The notes under the pieces are model-generated. The model was not told the DNA's origin, did no database searches, and saw only the letters and a program-made list of their open reading frames with translations. A stretch of DNA of 64,000 bases from Ascarosepion bandense (Eukaryota; Mollusca; Cephalopoda; Sepiida; Sepiidae), in NCBI GenBank assembly GCA_037127315.1, contig JBBBDQ010000446.1:403501-467500 (forward strand). The letters are read 5' to 3'. This document shows positions 47,165 to 58,457 of this stretch, in pieces. The first letter of the stretch is position 1. Every line of letters begins with the position of its first letter. The position numbers and the translations under genes are program-made.

Positions 47165-47755
47165 GTGCGTGGTTGTGCCTTAGACATCGTCTCGGAACGA
47201 AAAAGCCAATTTTGAAAACCAGTTTAATTCCTTGCATTCACTTACGCACAAATACCCTTGGGAAAGGTATTAAACCATCTCTTCCTTTCAGTTATGGGTT
47301 AAATAACAGGACAGATTGGGTTCTATAGCCTTGGCTGGCAACCAATCTACCACAGAAAACAATGGCAATCTACTGCGGGATAATCTTCTGCCCAGTCAGT
47401 GATGTCTCTTTCGATACATGATCACCCAAACCGTGTATCATATATGGCACTTAAGTGATTGACTGAATACAATAATTGGAATATAAAAGTTTCTATTGGT
47501 CATAAAGTGGGGGATCGGTTTTCTATTGTTATGAAGTAATGAACTGATCCCCCACCAATTAATACATAATAATACATCTCTTTCCCCCTAGCTATGAGCC
47601 AAATAATAGGACAGATTGGGTTCTATAGCCTTGGCTGGCAACCAGTCTACCATAGAAAGCAATGGCAACCTAGTGCGGGATAATCTTCTGCCCAGTCAGT
47701 CATGTCACTTTCGGGACGTGATCGCCCAAAGCGTATCACTGTGTATTGGTATGTA
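47165..47755 (+). mobile_element. SINE with duplicated ~300-bp core
   Basis: A degraded tRNA-like head (47168-47215) is followed by ccttgcattcacttacgc and two cores (from 47277 and 47574). Each has gcaatggcaa, the catgtc..tttcg hairpin region and, in the first, ggggatcggt...actgatccccc. Same family as 2812-3685. Confidence 0.75.
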
Positions 47756-47759
47756 TTGT

Positions 47760-50700
47760 TTTGTTATTTAAGAGGCATATTCGTCTTTTACTTAATAATG
47801 GTTCTATAATTTATATTTGTTTCTTTACACCGGCATTTTATTTTCTGACTCGTAAAGTCACCTATTAATATTAAATTAATATTAATATTAAGATTAAGTC
47901 ACCTATACGAAAATTTTTGATAGTCGCGGTATTAATTTATGTAATTCCTTTTTATTACAGATTTCATTGAGACGTATCTCTATGGGGCAAAAGGTTGTCA
48001 TTTTGTGAAGTCTGGCTCTTTTATCGCAACCGCCTGCGACTTTGTATTATTTCCTTATGGGGTATGTCAGTGTTAATGTGTATTGATGAGCCTGGTGGGA
48101 CTCTATCAGCTTCTTTGATTAAATTCTAATATACGCAATGATTTATGTTGAAAGTGGATTTTTCTTTCAGATGAGTTTACTGTAAACATATAATTGCTGA
48201 TTTGTAACACGAGGTGAGAATAATTATTTAATGGATATTTGTTTTGGCACCAAATGTTTCATCGTATTATTTTGTTTGCCATTAGTTTATATTTTGACTA
48301 ATTGTATATAAAGCTATTTTTATGTTATGTTATTTTTGCTTTGGAATTTTTGAGTTTCTTTTTAGAAATGCTTATAAGATATATTTAAATTTTTCCCGAG
48401 ATTCAATTCTATTTTTGTTTCAAGAGAGTGTTTAGTTTGCATTTGTTAATTTCTTTGAATTCTTATAATTTGTTTGAGCGATTCCTTTTCTCGGGGTATT
48501 GTAATATATTTCTGTGAACAGACAGAAATATGTTTGACATGAAAAGCAATGACCGACAAAAATATTATCAACATCAAAGGCAGAAATATAAACAGTCGCC
48601 GACAAAAGTTTGATTATATTAAAAACATCTGGCTTCAATAGCAATAGCCAGCAAAGATCATTGGCAGATGTGTATGAGCATAGGTAACACAAGCGAGAAC
48701 CCGAGAAGGCAAAATGCGTAGAATGTCAGCTTATATATGTTCGGGGTTTTCAGAATCATCGTGAGAACGCAAAGAAAAGAGAAGAGAAGAGAAGACAACG
48801 ACTCCCGACAGCTCCACCGTATGTGCGTGATTCACTCTGAGTACCACTGTTGAATTCAGACAGCGAAACATAGACACTGTTTTGTTCAAATCACATTCGC
48901 TTAAATCATAAAGACAATTTTTCCTATCAAACAAAATAGAAAAAAATATACAAATTGTTTATTCTGCATGTATGTTGTTAAATATACTATTTTCTAATTT
49001 TTTACAGACATTTTTTATTGCTTTGCCTTTTCTTGAAATTTATGTGGTATTTTGTGGACAGTATATCCCGCATTAAATTCGCTCTTTTACTCCGGTTGTA
49101 TAATACATCTTGAAAATGATCCCCACTCTTCGTTTTCGGAATTCTTACCTATGTAAGGTCTCTTGGTAGGTTTTTATCCCTCAAAAAAGTTTATTAATCT
49201 ACCGCCACTTCTCTTCGCCGGTTATGTATTCCTATTCAATGGGAAATATTAAGGGGAAACTTCCTCTGTGTAAAGAGAAGAAACATATTTGGCCTCATTT
49301 CCATTTATAAATTTCTTTTTTCCGTCTTCCCCTTACATCCTGTTCGGTTCTTAACTAATAATTTATTCACCCCGATTTAGCTATCTCGAGCGAGGTGCTA
49401 AACCAGTTAGCAAGCCTGAAATCAGTCTTATTTTTTTATTATTATCATCATGGGTGGTAGTTATAATAATTTTTGTCTATTCATAGCGGTAATGAAATCT
49501 TGTATCACGAATCATATTTTAACACACATGAAATTCATGAAATACCGCACAGGACCTTCATATTTATTGAAATTATTTTTTCTGCTAAAAGTAGAAGTCA
49601 TTGGAATTTGTAAATCACCTACTTTTTTTTCGAATGTGTACCATTTAACTGAAAATCTGCTCTAAAATGAAAAATAACGAATGCAATAAAACTATGACAT
49701 TACTTAATTATAAAAGCTTTTCATTGGTTTTGTAAATAAGTAACGTTACAGACATTATTGTCTGAAGAAATAAAATTTTCTGATTTTTTTCATTTTTTTT
49801 TCTATTTTAATTATGATAATTTATAAAAGTTTAAAATCGTGTAAAATTCTATACTGAGACATTTATTGGATGTGATATAGTAATTAAATGGAACCGAAAT
49901 TTACGAGTCCAAAATTGCAAAGATTCATAAACGTAATTACGCTATCTATTTTTAAAATAATTTATTTTTTATTTTTTACCTTATTTTCATGTATGGTAGA
50001 TTGAAAATGCCATTATTATGAAAAGATTACGTAATTTAAGAGATTTTGTTCTTTCACTTAGATTTATGAAATTTGTTATTTATGGTCATGCATAGCAGCT
50101 GTCATCGCTTTGTCATTCAACAGTCCGTCAAACGTTCGATCAGATGAACACGACTTATCGTTAACCCTTTGTCGCATATTGTTTACAATTGTAACCTTTC
50201 TCTAACCATTAAAAGGGTTAATAATTTGTTTTATATTACTTTTACTGCTATAAGTTAGTAATATTTCTTTTAAATCAGCTCAATTTAACTTTCAATTTTC
50301 TACTTTTACTAAAATAAAGTGTCAGAAATCTTTTAAAATATTTTTTCAAAATCGCTGAATTTTTCTTTGTTTACAAATTTCTTAAAATTAAGAAAATGGC
50401 CGTTTTCAAGAAAATTTTAAGAAATTAACTGTGACATTCCAATCTATATAATTTCTATCTAAATTACACCAATTTTTTTACTTAATAGAAATAATAAATT
50501 TAATCAACATGCTTTTCATTAAATCTAAAATGAAATTTTCAAGAATGTTTTTTTTCATTTTAAAAATGTTATTTTCAACTTAGGTATCGAAAATTTCTGA
50601 AGAAAAAGTGATGGTACTTAGGTAGTTCGTGTAAATGTATTTTTTCCCAGTTCAAAACCTTTGTTTATAAGTGTTGTGGTGTAGCCTCGTTTTTACAGTT

Positions 50701-50990
50701 TCATGTGGTTCTTCTAGGCGGGTTTGTCGGTGGTGTTTGTTGGCCACTATAGTTCAAACCCTACGTATTGTAAGAGCCATCAGCCAAAAACCCGACTCCT
50801 ATACCATAGCACGTACAGTTTGCAAGTAGTTAATACTAATGAAAGTACATTCCATCTTTAGATATATATTTTAAAAAGTGCTCAATACAATATTTGAGCA
50901 TAGACTACCTGATGATAGCGTATTAAACACCCAAAACTTTATAGCTGTTAAGTTGCAGTATGCTATAATAATATTAATAATAATAATAAC

Positions 50991-50992
<2 letters not shown>
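47760..50992. other. No gene seen
   Basis: 3.2 kb of AT-rich DNA. Open frames (48432-48692 minus, 49450-49665 plus) have no recognisable domain, and I see no repeat shared with the rest of the window. If a host exon exists here I cannot identify it. Confidence 0.5.

Positions 50993-51039
<47 letters not shown>
50993..51039. repeat. (TG)n microsatellite
   Basis: About 23 TG units. Confidence 0.95.
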
Positions 51040-51043
<4 letters not shown>

Positions 51044-51520
51044 CCCAAACCATGTCAGCGAAATTGGTTTGGCGAAATATTCGGGAGCAGTCGATTTGTG
51101 TGGTAGCGAGAGATGATCAACAGTTGTGACAGAGATTTTCGGCTTATTAAGGTAGACATTATCTCGTCTGCCATGTACAGACTTGTTACAATAATGTTCG
51201 TGCTGAACAATAATGTTCATGCTCCGTGTAATTTTACAGACTAAGAGTTAAGGTGGAATATATTTTCTGAAGATCTGTGGCGAAGATAACAGTTATCCAC
51301 TGAATTGTATAGGTGTCTAGTGATCAAGAAAGCACTTTGTATCGTTCTGTGTACCCACGCTACTAAATAAAGTGATATCAACGAAATATCTTTTTATCCC
51401 ATTCATTTTATGAGGGTAGAAATATGGAGACAAGAGGCAGTAAGAGGACTGACGCCAGAGAAACGCATGTCGCACATTGGTTTACCATTTCCCCAAAGGT
51501 AGTCTATGTTTGGCGCTAGC
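51040..51520. other. No gene seen; possible retroelement terminus
   Basis: Less AT-rich; an aataaa at 51366 and a flow from UTR-like sequence to an open frame could suggest an LTR-type leader. No second copy, primer-binding site or polypurine tract was found. Confidence 0.25.
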
Positions 51521-51522
51521 AT

Positions 51523-51780
51523 GTGTATGGGAGGCGTATTGACGCTTCAAAATATTTGAGATTATTCGTTGAATACGCACGGTTTTATAACCCAGACAAA
51601 ATCAATCCATCACCGTCAGAATACCCCGCCAACGACGAACTCCGAATAATCGCTGACCCTCTGGCACTGGCGTTCGCAATGTTTAACGATCCTCTTGGGA
51701 GTCTGCTTCACAAACTAGCGGTTAGCGGGAAAAAAAACTGCTCAAGTGAAACTTGCATCGCACCAATGGACTACGAATGA
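51523..51780 (+). CDS. Unrecognised 85-codon open frame
   Basis: The frame starts MYGRRIDASKYL and contains YARFYNPDKINPSPSEYP, DELRIIADPLALAFAMFNDP and LLHKLAVSGKKNC. Composition is balanced and protein-like: mixed hydrophobic and charged residues, no simple repeats, and higher GC than the surroundings. That is unlike the by-product frames nearby. A stop lies three codons before the ATG (gcgctagca region), with in-frame coding-like sequence before it, so this may be one exon or one piece of a decayed element. I recognise no family. It is followed directly by a duplicated 17-bp sequence (gactacgaatgacatgagat at 51768 and 51813) that brackets a RTE LINE tail. Confidence 0.3.
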   Translation: MYGRRIDASKYLRLFVEYARFYNPDKINPSPSEYPANDELRIIADPLALAFAMFNDPLGSLLHKLAVSGKKNCSSETCIAPMDYE

Positions 51781-51835
51781 CATGAGATTGAGTGGCTAAA
51801 TTAAACACTAATTGACTACGAATGACATGAGATTC

Positions 51836-51876
51836 TTCTTCTTCTTCTTCTTCTTCTTCTTCTTCTTCTTCTTCTT
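51836..51876. repeat. (CTT)n tract, 3' tail of the RTE LINE
   Basis: About 13 CTT units; on the minus strand this is an (AAG)n tail directly after the LINE 3' end. Confidence 0.9.
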
Positions 51877-52975
51877 CTATGTGCCTTGTTCCTTCAGGAC
51901 GTAGGCGATCATGGCCTTCCACGTCTCCCTATCCCTGGTGGCTCTTAGCACGCTTTCTCCTGTAACATCTCGCAGCCACCGTTCTGTCATCAACCTGATC
52001 AGGCCCTTCAAGTATGTTACCCGCTAATTTCCTCTGTCTTTCCTTCCCTCTGTCTGTCCTGTTAGTATCAGATTCTCCAAGTCTTCCTTTTTCACTGCAT
52101 GTCGAAGAGACTCGTTGTCTCTTCCTCATGCTCAATAATAATTTCCTTCTCGTTTCTATTCTTTCCAACACCTCGTCATTGCTCACATGCTCGGTCCACG
52201 ATATCCGCAACATCCTTCTGTAGAACCACATTTCAGCTGCTTCAAGTTTTCCCATCATCTTTGTTGATATTGTCCAACATTCACTGTCATATTGAAAAAC
52301 TGACAACACATAGCAATCCAGGACTCTCTTCTATGTTTCTAGTGAAATTTTCCTGTGTCTTAATACTTTACTCAGCTTCTGGAACGCATCCTTCGCCAAG
52401 TCAATTCGCCTTCGGATCTCTGTGTCGCACTTTCCGTCTTTAGTTCGAACTCTTCCCAGATATTTCAATTTTCGTACCTGCTTGATTTTAACATTCCCCA
52501 CCTGTATTTGGCACTTTGGGCTTCTCTTTTTGCTAATGACCATGCATTTGTTTTTGTTTTGTTTTTTTTGTTTTTTTGCAGTTTATTTGTAGTCCTTTCT
52601 TCTCACTCTCTACACCTATCTTCTGCAGGAGTTTCTTCAGTTTCCTTTCCGTGTCTGCAATCAACACTGTGTCGTGTTCGTATTTTATTTTGTTCAGATT
52701 GTGATCTCCGATGACAAATCTTGTCATAGCATCTAGGGTCCTCCAAATATTTTCATTGTGCAAGTTAAATAGATCCAGTGAAAATACACATCTCTGTCTT
52801 ACGCCCCTTGTATATCTGCTGAATACATTCCCTGTTCGTATGCAGGCAGTTTCCTGCCAATATAGATCCCTAATTGCCCTATTGGCTGGCCAAAATGTGC
52901 ATTGGTTGGAACTGGTAGAACTGGTATGAACATTTAACATGGAAATAATGATAGAATAGCAAGAGGCTAGCAAGG
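51877..52975 (-). pseudogene. RTE-type LINE reverse transcriptase remnant
   Basis: Minus strand from 52973: AIRDLYWQETACIRTG, GVRQRCVFSLDLFNLHNENI, then IKYEHDTVLIADTERKL (the catalytic YADD reads YEHD) and KKGLQINCKKTK. A frameshift near 52540 leads to VKIKQVRKLKYLGRV, DGKCDTEIRRRIDLAKDAFQ, stopping after KISLET. The next frame continues SECWTISTKMMGKLEAAEMW, YRRMLRISWTEHVSNDEVLE to the C-terminus. These are typical motifs of RTE-clade endonuclease-reverse transcriptases. The endonuclease half is missing. Its 3' ~120 bp is the sequence found in the array at 1676-2604. Confidence 0.9.
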
Positions 52976-53089
52976 TTTCGAATATAAGTAAAAAAGTAAA
53001 AGAGAATCTATTACTCCACCTTACTAGAATTCTTTTCTAAAATGTTTTTTATCGATTCTTTCCTTAATGACCCAAATTCATGCCTCGTC

Positions 53090-54500
53090 TTTGTTTCTAT
53101 TTGTACGAAATTTAGGCCGATGTACGCTCCGGCCTTCTTCAGGTGCTAGGAATTTCAAACCAAACACTTTATTACAATCACTGGGGTATATTATTCCCCT
53201 TTCTTTGTGTGAAGCCTTTTTAGTAGTCATGAGTTATCTGCCACAAACCGTCTAAGTTACTTGTAGCCTGGTATTGAACTCACAACCCTTTGGGTCAATC
53301 ACTGCAACTAAAAAACGTCTATATCCAATTGCCCTTAAGGACACGAACAATTTAATTTATGGGTCTTATAAACCTAAAGTTCCACAACCATTTTTTAACA
53401 GAGGTCATACTGCAATTTTGTCATGTTAATGGTTTTTTCTAGTAATTTTTTTTTACGAGAACTCATATTGCAATTTTTTACATTAATGATTTTTCTCTTG
53501 CAATCTGTATTACTGTTTCCAAAATTGCATTCACTTCCATGCTTGACTAGCTTAGGCGATTTTTGTGGCCTAGCATATGCGCTGATTCCTTAAATTGACA
53601 TAGTTTCCAATGCTGTTTGCTAGCAATTATTTCATCTTCACCCATAGGGAACAGTGATCCTCTTTCTTCCTCCATATGTGGTCTGCTATGCCTGATTTTT
53701 CTACCCCCCTTGTGTTACGGCCTTGTGATGTTCTTGCAGCCTTCCCTTAAGGGAATGACCCGTTTGTTCTTTATACTTTTTTCCACAGCTACATGGAATG
53801 ACGGACACACATGCCTTAGTCATGCTCTACTCTGTTGGCGGTCTTACACTGCAAAGTGTATAACAAATTATCAAGATCGTCCTGATGTTATATGGGCCAC
53901 AGATCCTTTGTATTTTCTCCGATAACCCCGTCACATAGGACAGACAGATCGAGGTTGTCTTCTGAGAGGTGTTATCCTCGTGCACCCTTCCTTCCATGTT
54001 TGTTGAAGTTGATGTCATGTACCCTGGATAGTTGTTACCTTGTAGGTACTGCTTATACTGTCCAATTCTCGTTCGTATGTCACTGGGTCGCCGCTTATGA
54101 CTTTTGCTCGATGTTGCAGGCAGCAAACGATCCCTTTCTTTGCATTGTATGGGTGGTTGAAGTTGAAGTTGAGGTATTATCTGGTGAATGTTGGCTTGCG
54201 GTCTACGGATGTCTTGAACACTACCTCTTTATTAGTACACCCAGAAATGACAGTTAGTTGTCTCTCTCTCTCTTTTCCATAGTAAACTATACATAGCTGA
54301 CCACATATGATGGTCTTATTGACTTCACATGGTCAGGTAGCACCTGGACTTTCTCCTGGTATGAAGGTGTCATCAAAGTATCTTAGCCATAGAGTTGGCT
54401 TTAGAGCTCTGTATTCTAATACCATATCTTCAAAGTATTTGATGTATATGTTTGCCAGTGATAAAGGCTAGCACATTGCTAAGCCTCCATCCTCCCGTTA
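53090..54500 (-). pseudogene. Penelope-like element: RT and GIY-YIG remnant
   Basis: Minus strand from 54500: LANIYIKYFEDMVLEYRALK, then KPTLWLRYFDDTFIPGE with the RT catalytic YFDD at 54380-54369. It continues RKPTFT..YLNFNFNHPYN, KKGIVCCLQHRAKVIS, then LSYVTGLSEKIQRICGPYNI. Near 53810 CVSVIPCSCGKKYKEQTG is the GIY-YIG core. The C-terminus is WKLCQFKESAHMLGHKNRLS near 53600. The 3' UTR reaches 53170, and the terminal cctgaagaaggccggagcgt motif lies at 53143-53105. Several stops and frameshifts; dead. This single-copy version shows which parts were amplified in the PLE at 35.9-37.7 kb. Confidence 0.87.
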
Positions 54501-54514
54501 TATGTCTGATCTCA

Positions 54515-54597
54515 ATGCTCGCAAAGATGAGGACAATAGTCCGAATAATGTAAATTGTGTAAATACTATCTCATCTCAGAAATATAGACAAACACAG
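54515..54597 (+). repeat. PLE terminal segment, inverted relative to the ORF
   Basis: aaagatgaggacaatagtcc, gtaaattgtgtaaatac, tcatctcagaaatatagaca. It sits upstream of the minus-strand PLE in opposite orientation, as at 37681-37765. Confidence 0.8.
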
Positions 54598-55199
54598 CAA
54601 TATATTTTCTCTGTGCGTATAATACAGAGATGTGGCATTGTTATTATTTTCTCTGCTTATATTGTTTAACTTTCTTCGACGTGAGATAGTGCTGACCTTG
54701 GTCAAAAGGGTGGCAGCATTTTTGGCAACAGGAATCTGCAACATGCCACACAAGCAGGAGAACCCAGTCATAACAGTCAGACAATATTTGCCGCCTTTAC
54801 GTCGGGTTACCTAACTCCCAAGACTGCAACTGTCTTAAATATTACACGTGGAGCGCAATTGAGGGAGAGACCAACAAACCTCCTTATAACACCAGGGATG
54901 GACAGGAGGCAAGAACTATGGCGGCATTCCTCAACTTAAAAAAAAGAGACGATTTTATTGAATAGACTTACGCTTTAGTATTTCAAGATATTTTTTTGTG
55001 TAATTTTGGTAAACAATATCTCTTCAAATGAAACGTCAACCGTATTTTCATTTTTGGTTAATTCAGACGACAATTTATTCATCGTACCCTGAATATGTCA
55101 TGCTCTCATTACGATTGAGCACACTGGAGAGGAGAATTTTAAAAACAGATACTTCTTCTACGATTTAAGCATTACTCTCAATTGGAGTAGATAGACTAA
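54598..55199. other. No gene seen
   Basis: Short open frames on both strands (54571-54814) lack recognisable domains. Segment 55045-55085 (ttaattcagacgacaattta) resembles 175-205, so it may be a diverged repeat. Confidence 0.4.
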
Positions 55200-55383
55200 A
55201 CTATCGCCCGGTTCACACTCCACCCACATCTATTGAACAGGTGAAAAGGCTCATCCCTTGTTTCCTGTTTAGGATGTGGTTTCCGGCTTTCTCTTTTCCA
55301 TTCTTTTTACCCTTACGTAGCCCCCTGCGCATCAGTGGCGTTACCGCCTTGCTTGGGGTGATATGATTAAAAAAAAAAAAAAA
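55200..55383 (+). mobile_element. Jockey/CR1-like LINE 3' tail
   Basis: tagccccctgcgcatcagtg, gccttgcttggggtgatatg, then poly(A) of ~14 at 55369. Same 3' UTR signature as 4185-4230 and, reversed, at 57600, 58250 and 62650. The coding part is absent. Confidence 0.8.
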
Positions 55384-55474
55384 CTCTTCAGAAATGAGTT
55401 GAGTTCTTTCGGTGATTGGCGTGTGTAGATATATGCTTATATATAACACGCTAAAATTTCCCTTCTTTCATTCC

Positions 55475-55665
55475 ATGCGCCTGTGGCTTAGGGGTTAGCG
55501 ACACCGACTGACACAAAATCGGTCAAGTTTTGATCCCTGAAGAAGACCGGGGCGTACAACGGCCTATACGTTCTACAAATTGCAACACAGATGAGAACAA
55601 TAGTCCGAATAATGTAAATAGTGTAAATACTACGTTCATCTCAGAAATATAGACAATTTCTTCTT
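55475..55665 (+). mobile_element. SINE-like chimera: tRNA-like head + PLE terminal sequence
   Basis: The head (55476-55537) has a perfect A-box match, tggcttagggg at 55484-55494, and a B-box-like gttttgatccc at 55527-55537, ~33 bp apart as in tRNAs. The PLE end follows without a gap: cctgaagaagaccggggcgt (55536), aatagtccgaataatgtaaa, tctcagaaatatagacaatt. The usual PLE 3' UTR sequence that precedes this motif elsewhere is absent, so this is a fusion. Confidence 0.65.
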
Positions 55666-55904
55666 AATTAATCAATATCTGGAGAGGGTGGTAAAGATGC
55701 CAATTCATCCATTTCTCAATAGTATTTATGTGTAAGTGAATATTAAGAATCCACTTGGAATTGAAAAATGGTTTTCTGATTTACAATTCCGATCTCTTAT
55801 AAAAATGCACAACGTTTTACCCATCGAAGTACTGAACAGGCTCAACGGAGCTTACTTTCGCCCATCGCCCCTACAATGTTAATAAATACGTGTACTCACG
55901 CACG

Positions 55905-55939
<35 letters not shown>

Positions 55940-56125
55940 GTGTAGGCACAAATACACACACACATATACACTCTCTTTTTTCTCTCTGTTTTTTCTGTAT
56001 CTTTCTCTAAAACACGCACACACATTTAAAGATGAAGGATTCTTCTGTCCAAAATGATGAATAAGTTTTTTTCTGAATAGTTTTTTTCACAATGGTTCTT
56101 CATATTACTATATACACCAGGTCAG
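55666..56125. other. No gene seen; CA-rich microsatellites
   Basis: Interrupted (CA)n at 55895-55965 and a TC-rich stretch to 56010; nothing else identified. Confidence 0.6.
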
Positions 56126-57530
56126 ACTATCTTACTAACGCGGTTTCATTTTTGAACAGAAATTTTTTATTGCAAAAAGTTCGTTCCTGTTGAGAAATGT
56201 TCTGTTTTTAATTTTCATTATCACAAGAAAACATTTTTGTCAACTCTCTATTTATTTAAAAATCGTCTACCCTTGGTTCTAAATGCTTTAAGATATTTTT
56301 TTTAGGAAATTGTTGTGAGGTTATTTGTCGACTGGCTCCACAGAGTCAAATTTTTGTCATTTACATTTTTCTGCAGAGACCGAAAGAAATAAAAATCTGA
56401 AAGTGTCAAATCAGGAGAATAAGATGGATGCTTGAGGATTTCCCATTTCAACTTTTTAAGTTTGACTAAAGTTGGTTGGCTGTTTTGTTTTTATGGCATA
56501 TAAACATCGGCGGGTCATTTATTGCCAACTAAATTTTATTTATTTATTGCTGGTAATACCTTTTTCTTTCAACAATTTATTGTTGTTTTTATATAAGTTT
56601 TGTGTCTAGTAATACTTTTTTTTCTTTTCGAGTATCAAGATTCATTGAGATTTGTTTTTAAGGGCAGGGTCCCCAAGTCCTACCCTGTTATTTATCCATA
56701 ACTGGAGGGAAGGGACGGATTAATACCTTTCCCAAGGGTACCAGTGCTTTAATGAATGCAGGGTATTCAACTGGAATTCGAACTGGGCTCACCAATTTCT
56801 CTTTCCGAGCCGATATCCACTGCACCACAATGCACATCTGTCACTAAATGCTTACAGCACCTGGTATTCCCAAGCGGTCAGCCATCTAAGTACTGACAAG
56901 GCTTGACGTTGCTTAACTGCGGTGACAAGCGAGAACCTGTGTATTCAACGTGATATGACCGTAAGCCAATAAACGCTTACAGCACCTAGTATTCCCAAGC
57001 GGTCACCCATCCAAGTACTGACCAGGCTCAACTTTGCTTAACTGCGGTGATCAAGCGAGAACCGGTGTATTCAACGAGATTGGCAGTAAGCCTTTCACTA
57101 AAGTATTTTTTGCAACATTCGTACATGCCTTGCTGTGGTGGAAAATAACGCCTTTTCGATTTGCTCAAATGGACAGTTTTATTTATAGCAATTCTCTAAG
57201 AATGTCGAAAGACAGCTGAAGCATTGATTTTAAAACCTTTCGTAATCTCTTCCGTCAAAATCTTCGGTTTATTCGCCAAAAAGGTTCTGCATAGCGTCTC
57301 CATCGATGTTAGAAATTCTTCTGTAGATTGATTAATAGTTTAGGCTTAAGTAATCCTGATGAAATCTTCCCAACCCCAATTTGATTGTCCGAAAGTCTGA
57401 AAAGCGATCCAATTCAACCTTCGGAATATATTTGTTTGTCACTGTTCCAAGGCTGACTTCTTTTCTGACATTCATAGAGCTGAATATGGCAAAAGTGCAA
57501 CGTTTTATCTTCCATCTAAAAAAAAGTTTT
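56126..57530 (-). pseudogene. Mariner transposase remnant split by a SINE
   Basis: Minus strand. Near 57160-57115 ANRKGVIFHHSKACTN corresponds to the second-Asp region (normally HHDNARPH; the Asp is lost). After the SINE insertion (57095-56480), 56450-56370 reads WEILKHPSYSPDLTLSDFYF then FRSLQ, the third-Asp region with the Asp kept. Upstream, 57520-57490 starts MEDKTLHFCHIQLYE, resembling a mariner N-terminus. The intervening HTH part is too decayed to follow. The element is a different mariner lineage from those at 4.4 and 42.4 kb. Confidence 0.65.
56480..57095 (-). mobile_element. Composite SINE: 5S dimer + tRNA-like module (copy 2)
   Basis: Read on minus: two 5S-like units (57092-56975 and 56963-56845; plus-strand cagcacctagtattcccaag, gtgtattcaacgagat), then the tRNA-like module (B box complement ggaattcgaactgggct at about 56776; ccgagccgatatccac at 56808). 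The shared body follows (tttatccataactggaggga) and the tail gcgggtcatttattgcc, catataaacatcgg. Both 5S units are essentially complete here, better than in the copy at 23706. Inserted in the mariner. Confidence 0.82.
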
Positions 57531-57593
57531 AAAAGTTAACATAATTTTAGTTTTGTTTGTGAATACTTGTTGCAAAATAAAATCCTTACATTT

Positions 57594-57862
57594 TTATAAT
57601 CATATCGCCCCAAGCAAGGCAGTTTACTACCACTGTTGTGCAGGGGGTTACATGGGAGGAAGATTATGAGAAAGAGTGATAGAGTATAGGTGGGTCCGGA
57701 AGTGGGAAAGAGAAGTATGAGAAAACTGATGAGAGTGGAGTGGACGGAGGAAGGAGCATAAGAGAAAGGATCCAGTTTAGTGAGATAGGAAATGACTATT
57801 GACTTTACATTTAAATTCTTGGAGATTGTAACTGTCGGGAAAGCAAGCAAACGGAAGGGAAT
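57594..57862 (-). mobile_element. Jockey/CR1-like LINE 3' end
   Basis: Minus-strand LINE tail: plus-strand catatcgccccaagcaaggc, tgcagggggttacatg, then the end of ORF2 (acatttaaattcttggagat, complement of the LQEFKCNV region). Upstream it meets a (GATA)n block. Confidence 0.8.
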
Positions 57863-57895
<33 letters not shown>

Positions 57896-57947
57896 CATGA
57901 ACAGACTGAAATATAGATAGATAGATAGATAGATATTGAAAAGACTG

Positions 57948-57979
<32 letters not shown>

Positions 57980-57992
57980 CATGAAAAGACTG

Positions 57993-58036
<44 letters not shown>

Positions 58037-58102
58037 CATGAACAGACTGAAATATATATATATATATATATATAGATAGATAGATAGATCATGAACAGAC
58101 TG

Positions 58103-58177
<75 letters not shown>

Positions 58178-58193
58178 GATATTGAAAAGACTG

Positions 58194-58241
<48 letters not shown>

Positions 58242-58242
58242 G
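57863..58242. repeat. (GATA)n array with a 17-bp interspersed motif
   Basis: (atag)n tracts separated by catgaacagactgaaatat or attgaaaagactgagat, with (AT)n runs at 58050-58135. The interspersed motif occurs about six times. The 242-codon minus frame is a by-product. Confidence 0.9.
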
Positions 58243-58410
58243 TTTTATAATCATAACGCCACAAGCAAGGTATTTTACTGCCATTGTTTTGCAGGGGGTT
58301 ACATAAAGAGGAAAGTTATGAGAAAGAGTGACAGTTTACAGGGGATGTTAGGAAATGGGTAAGAGAAGTATGAGAATAGGGATGACAGTGGAGTGGACGG
58401 AGAAAGAAGC

Positions 58411-58457
<47 letters not shown>

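Noticed and set aside
57536..58284. 242-codon minus-strand open frame
   Set aside because: Mostly LSIY repeats from (GATA)n, joined to a LINE tail.
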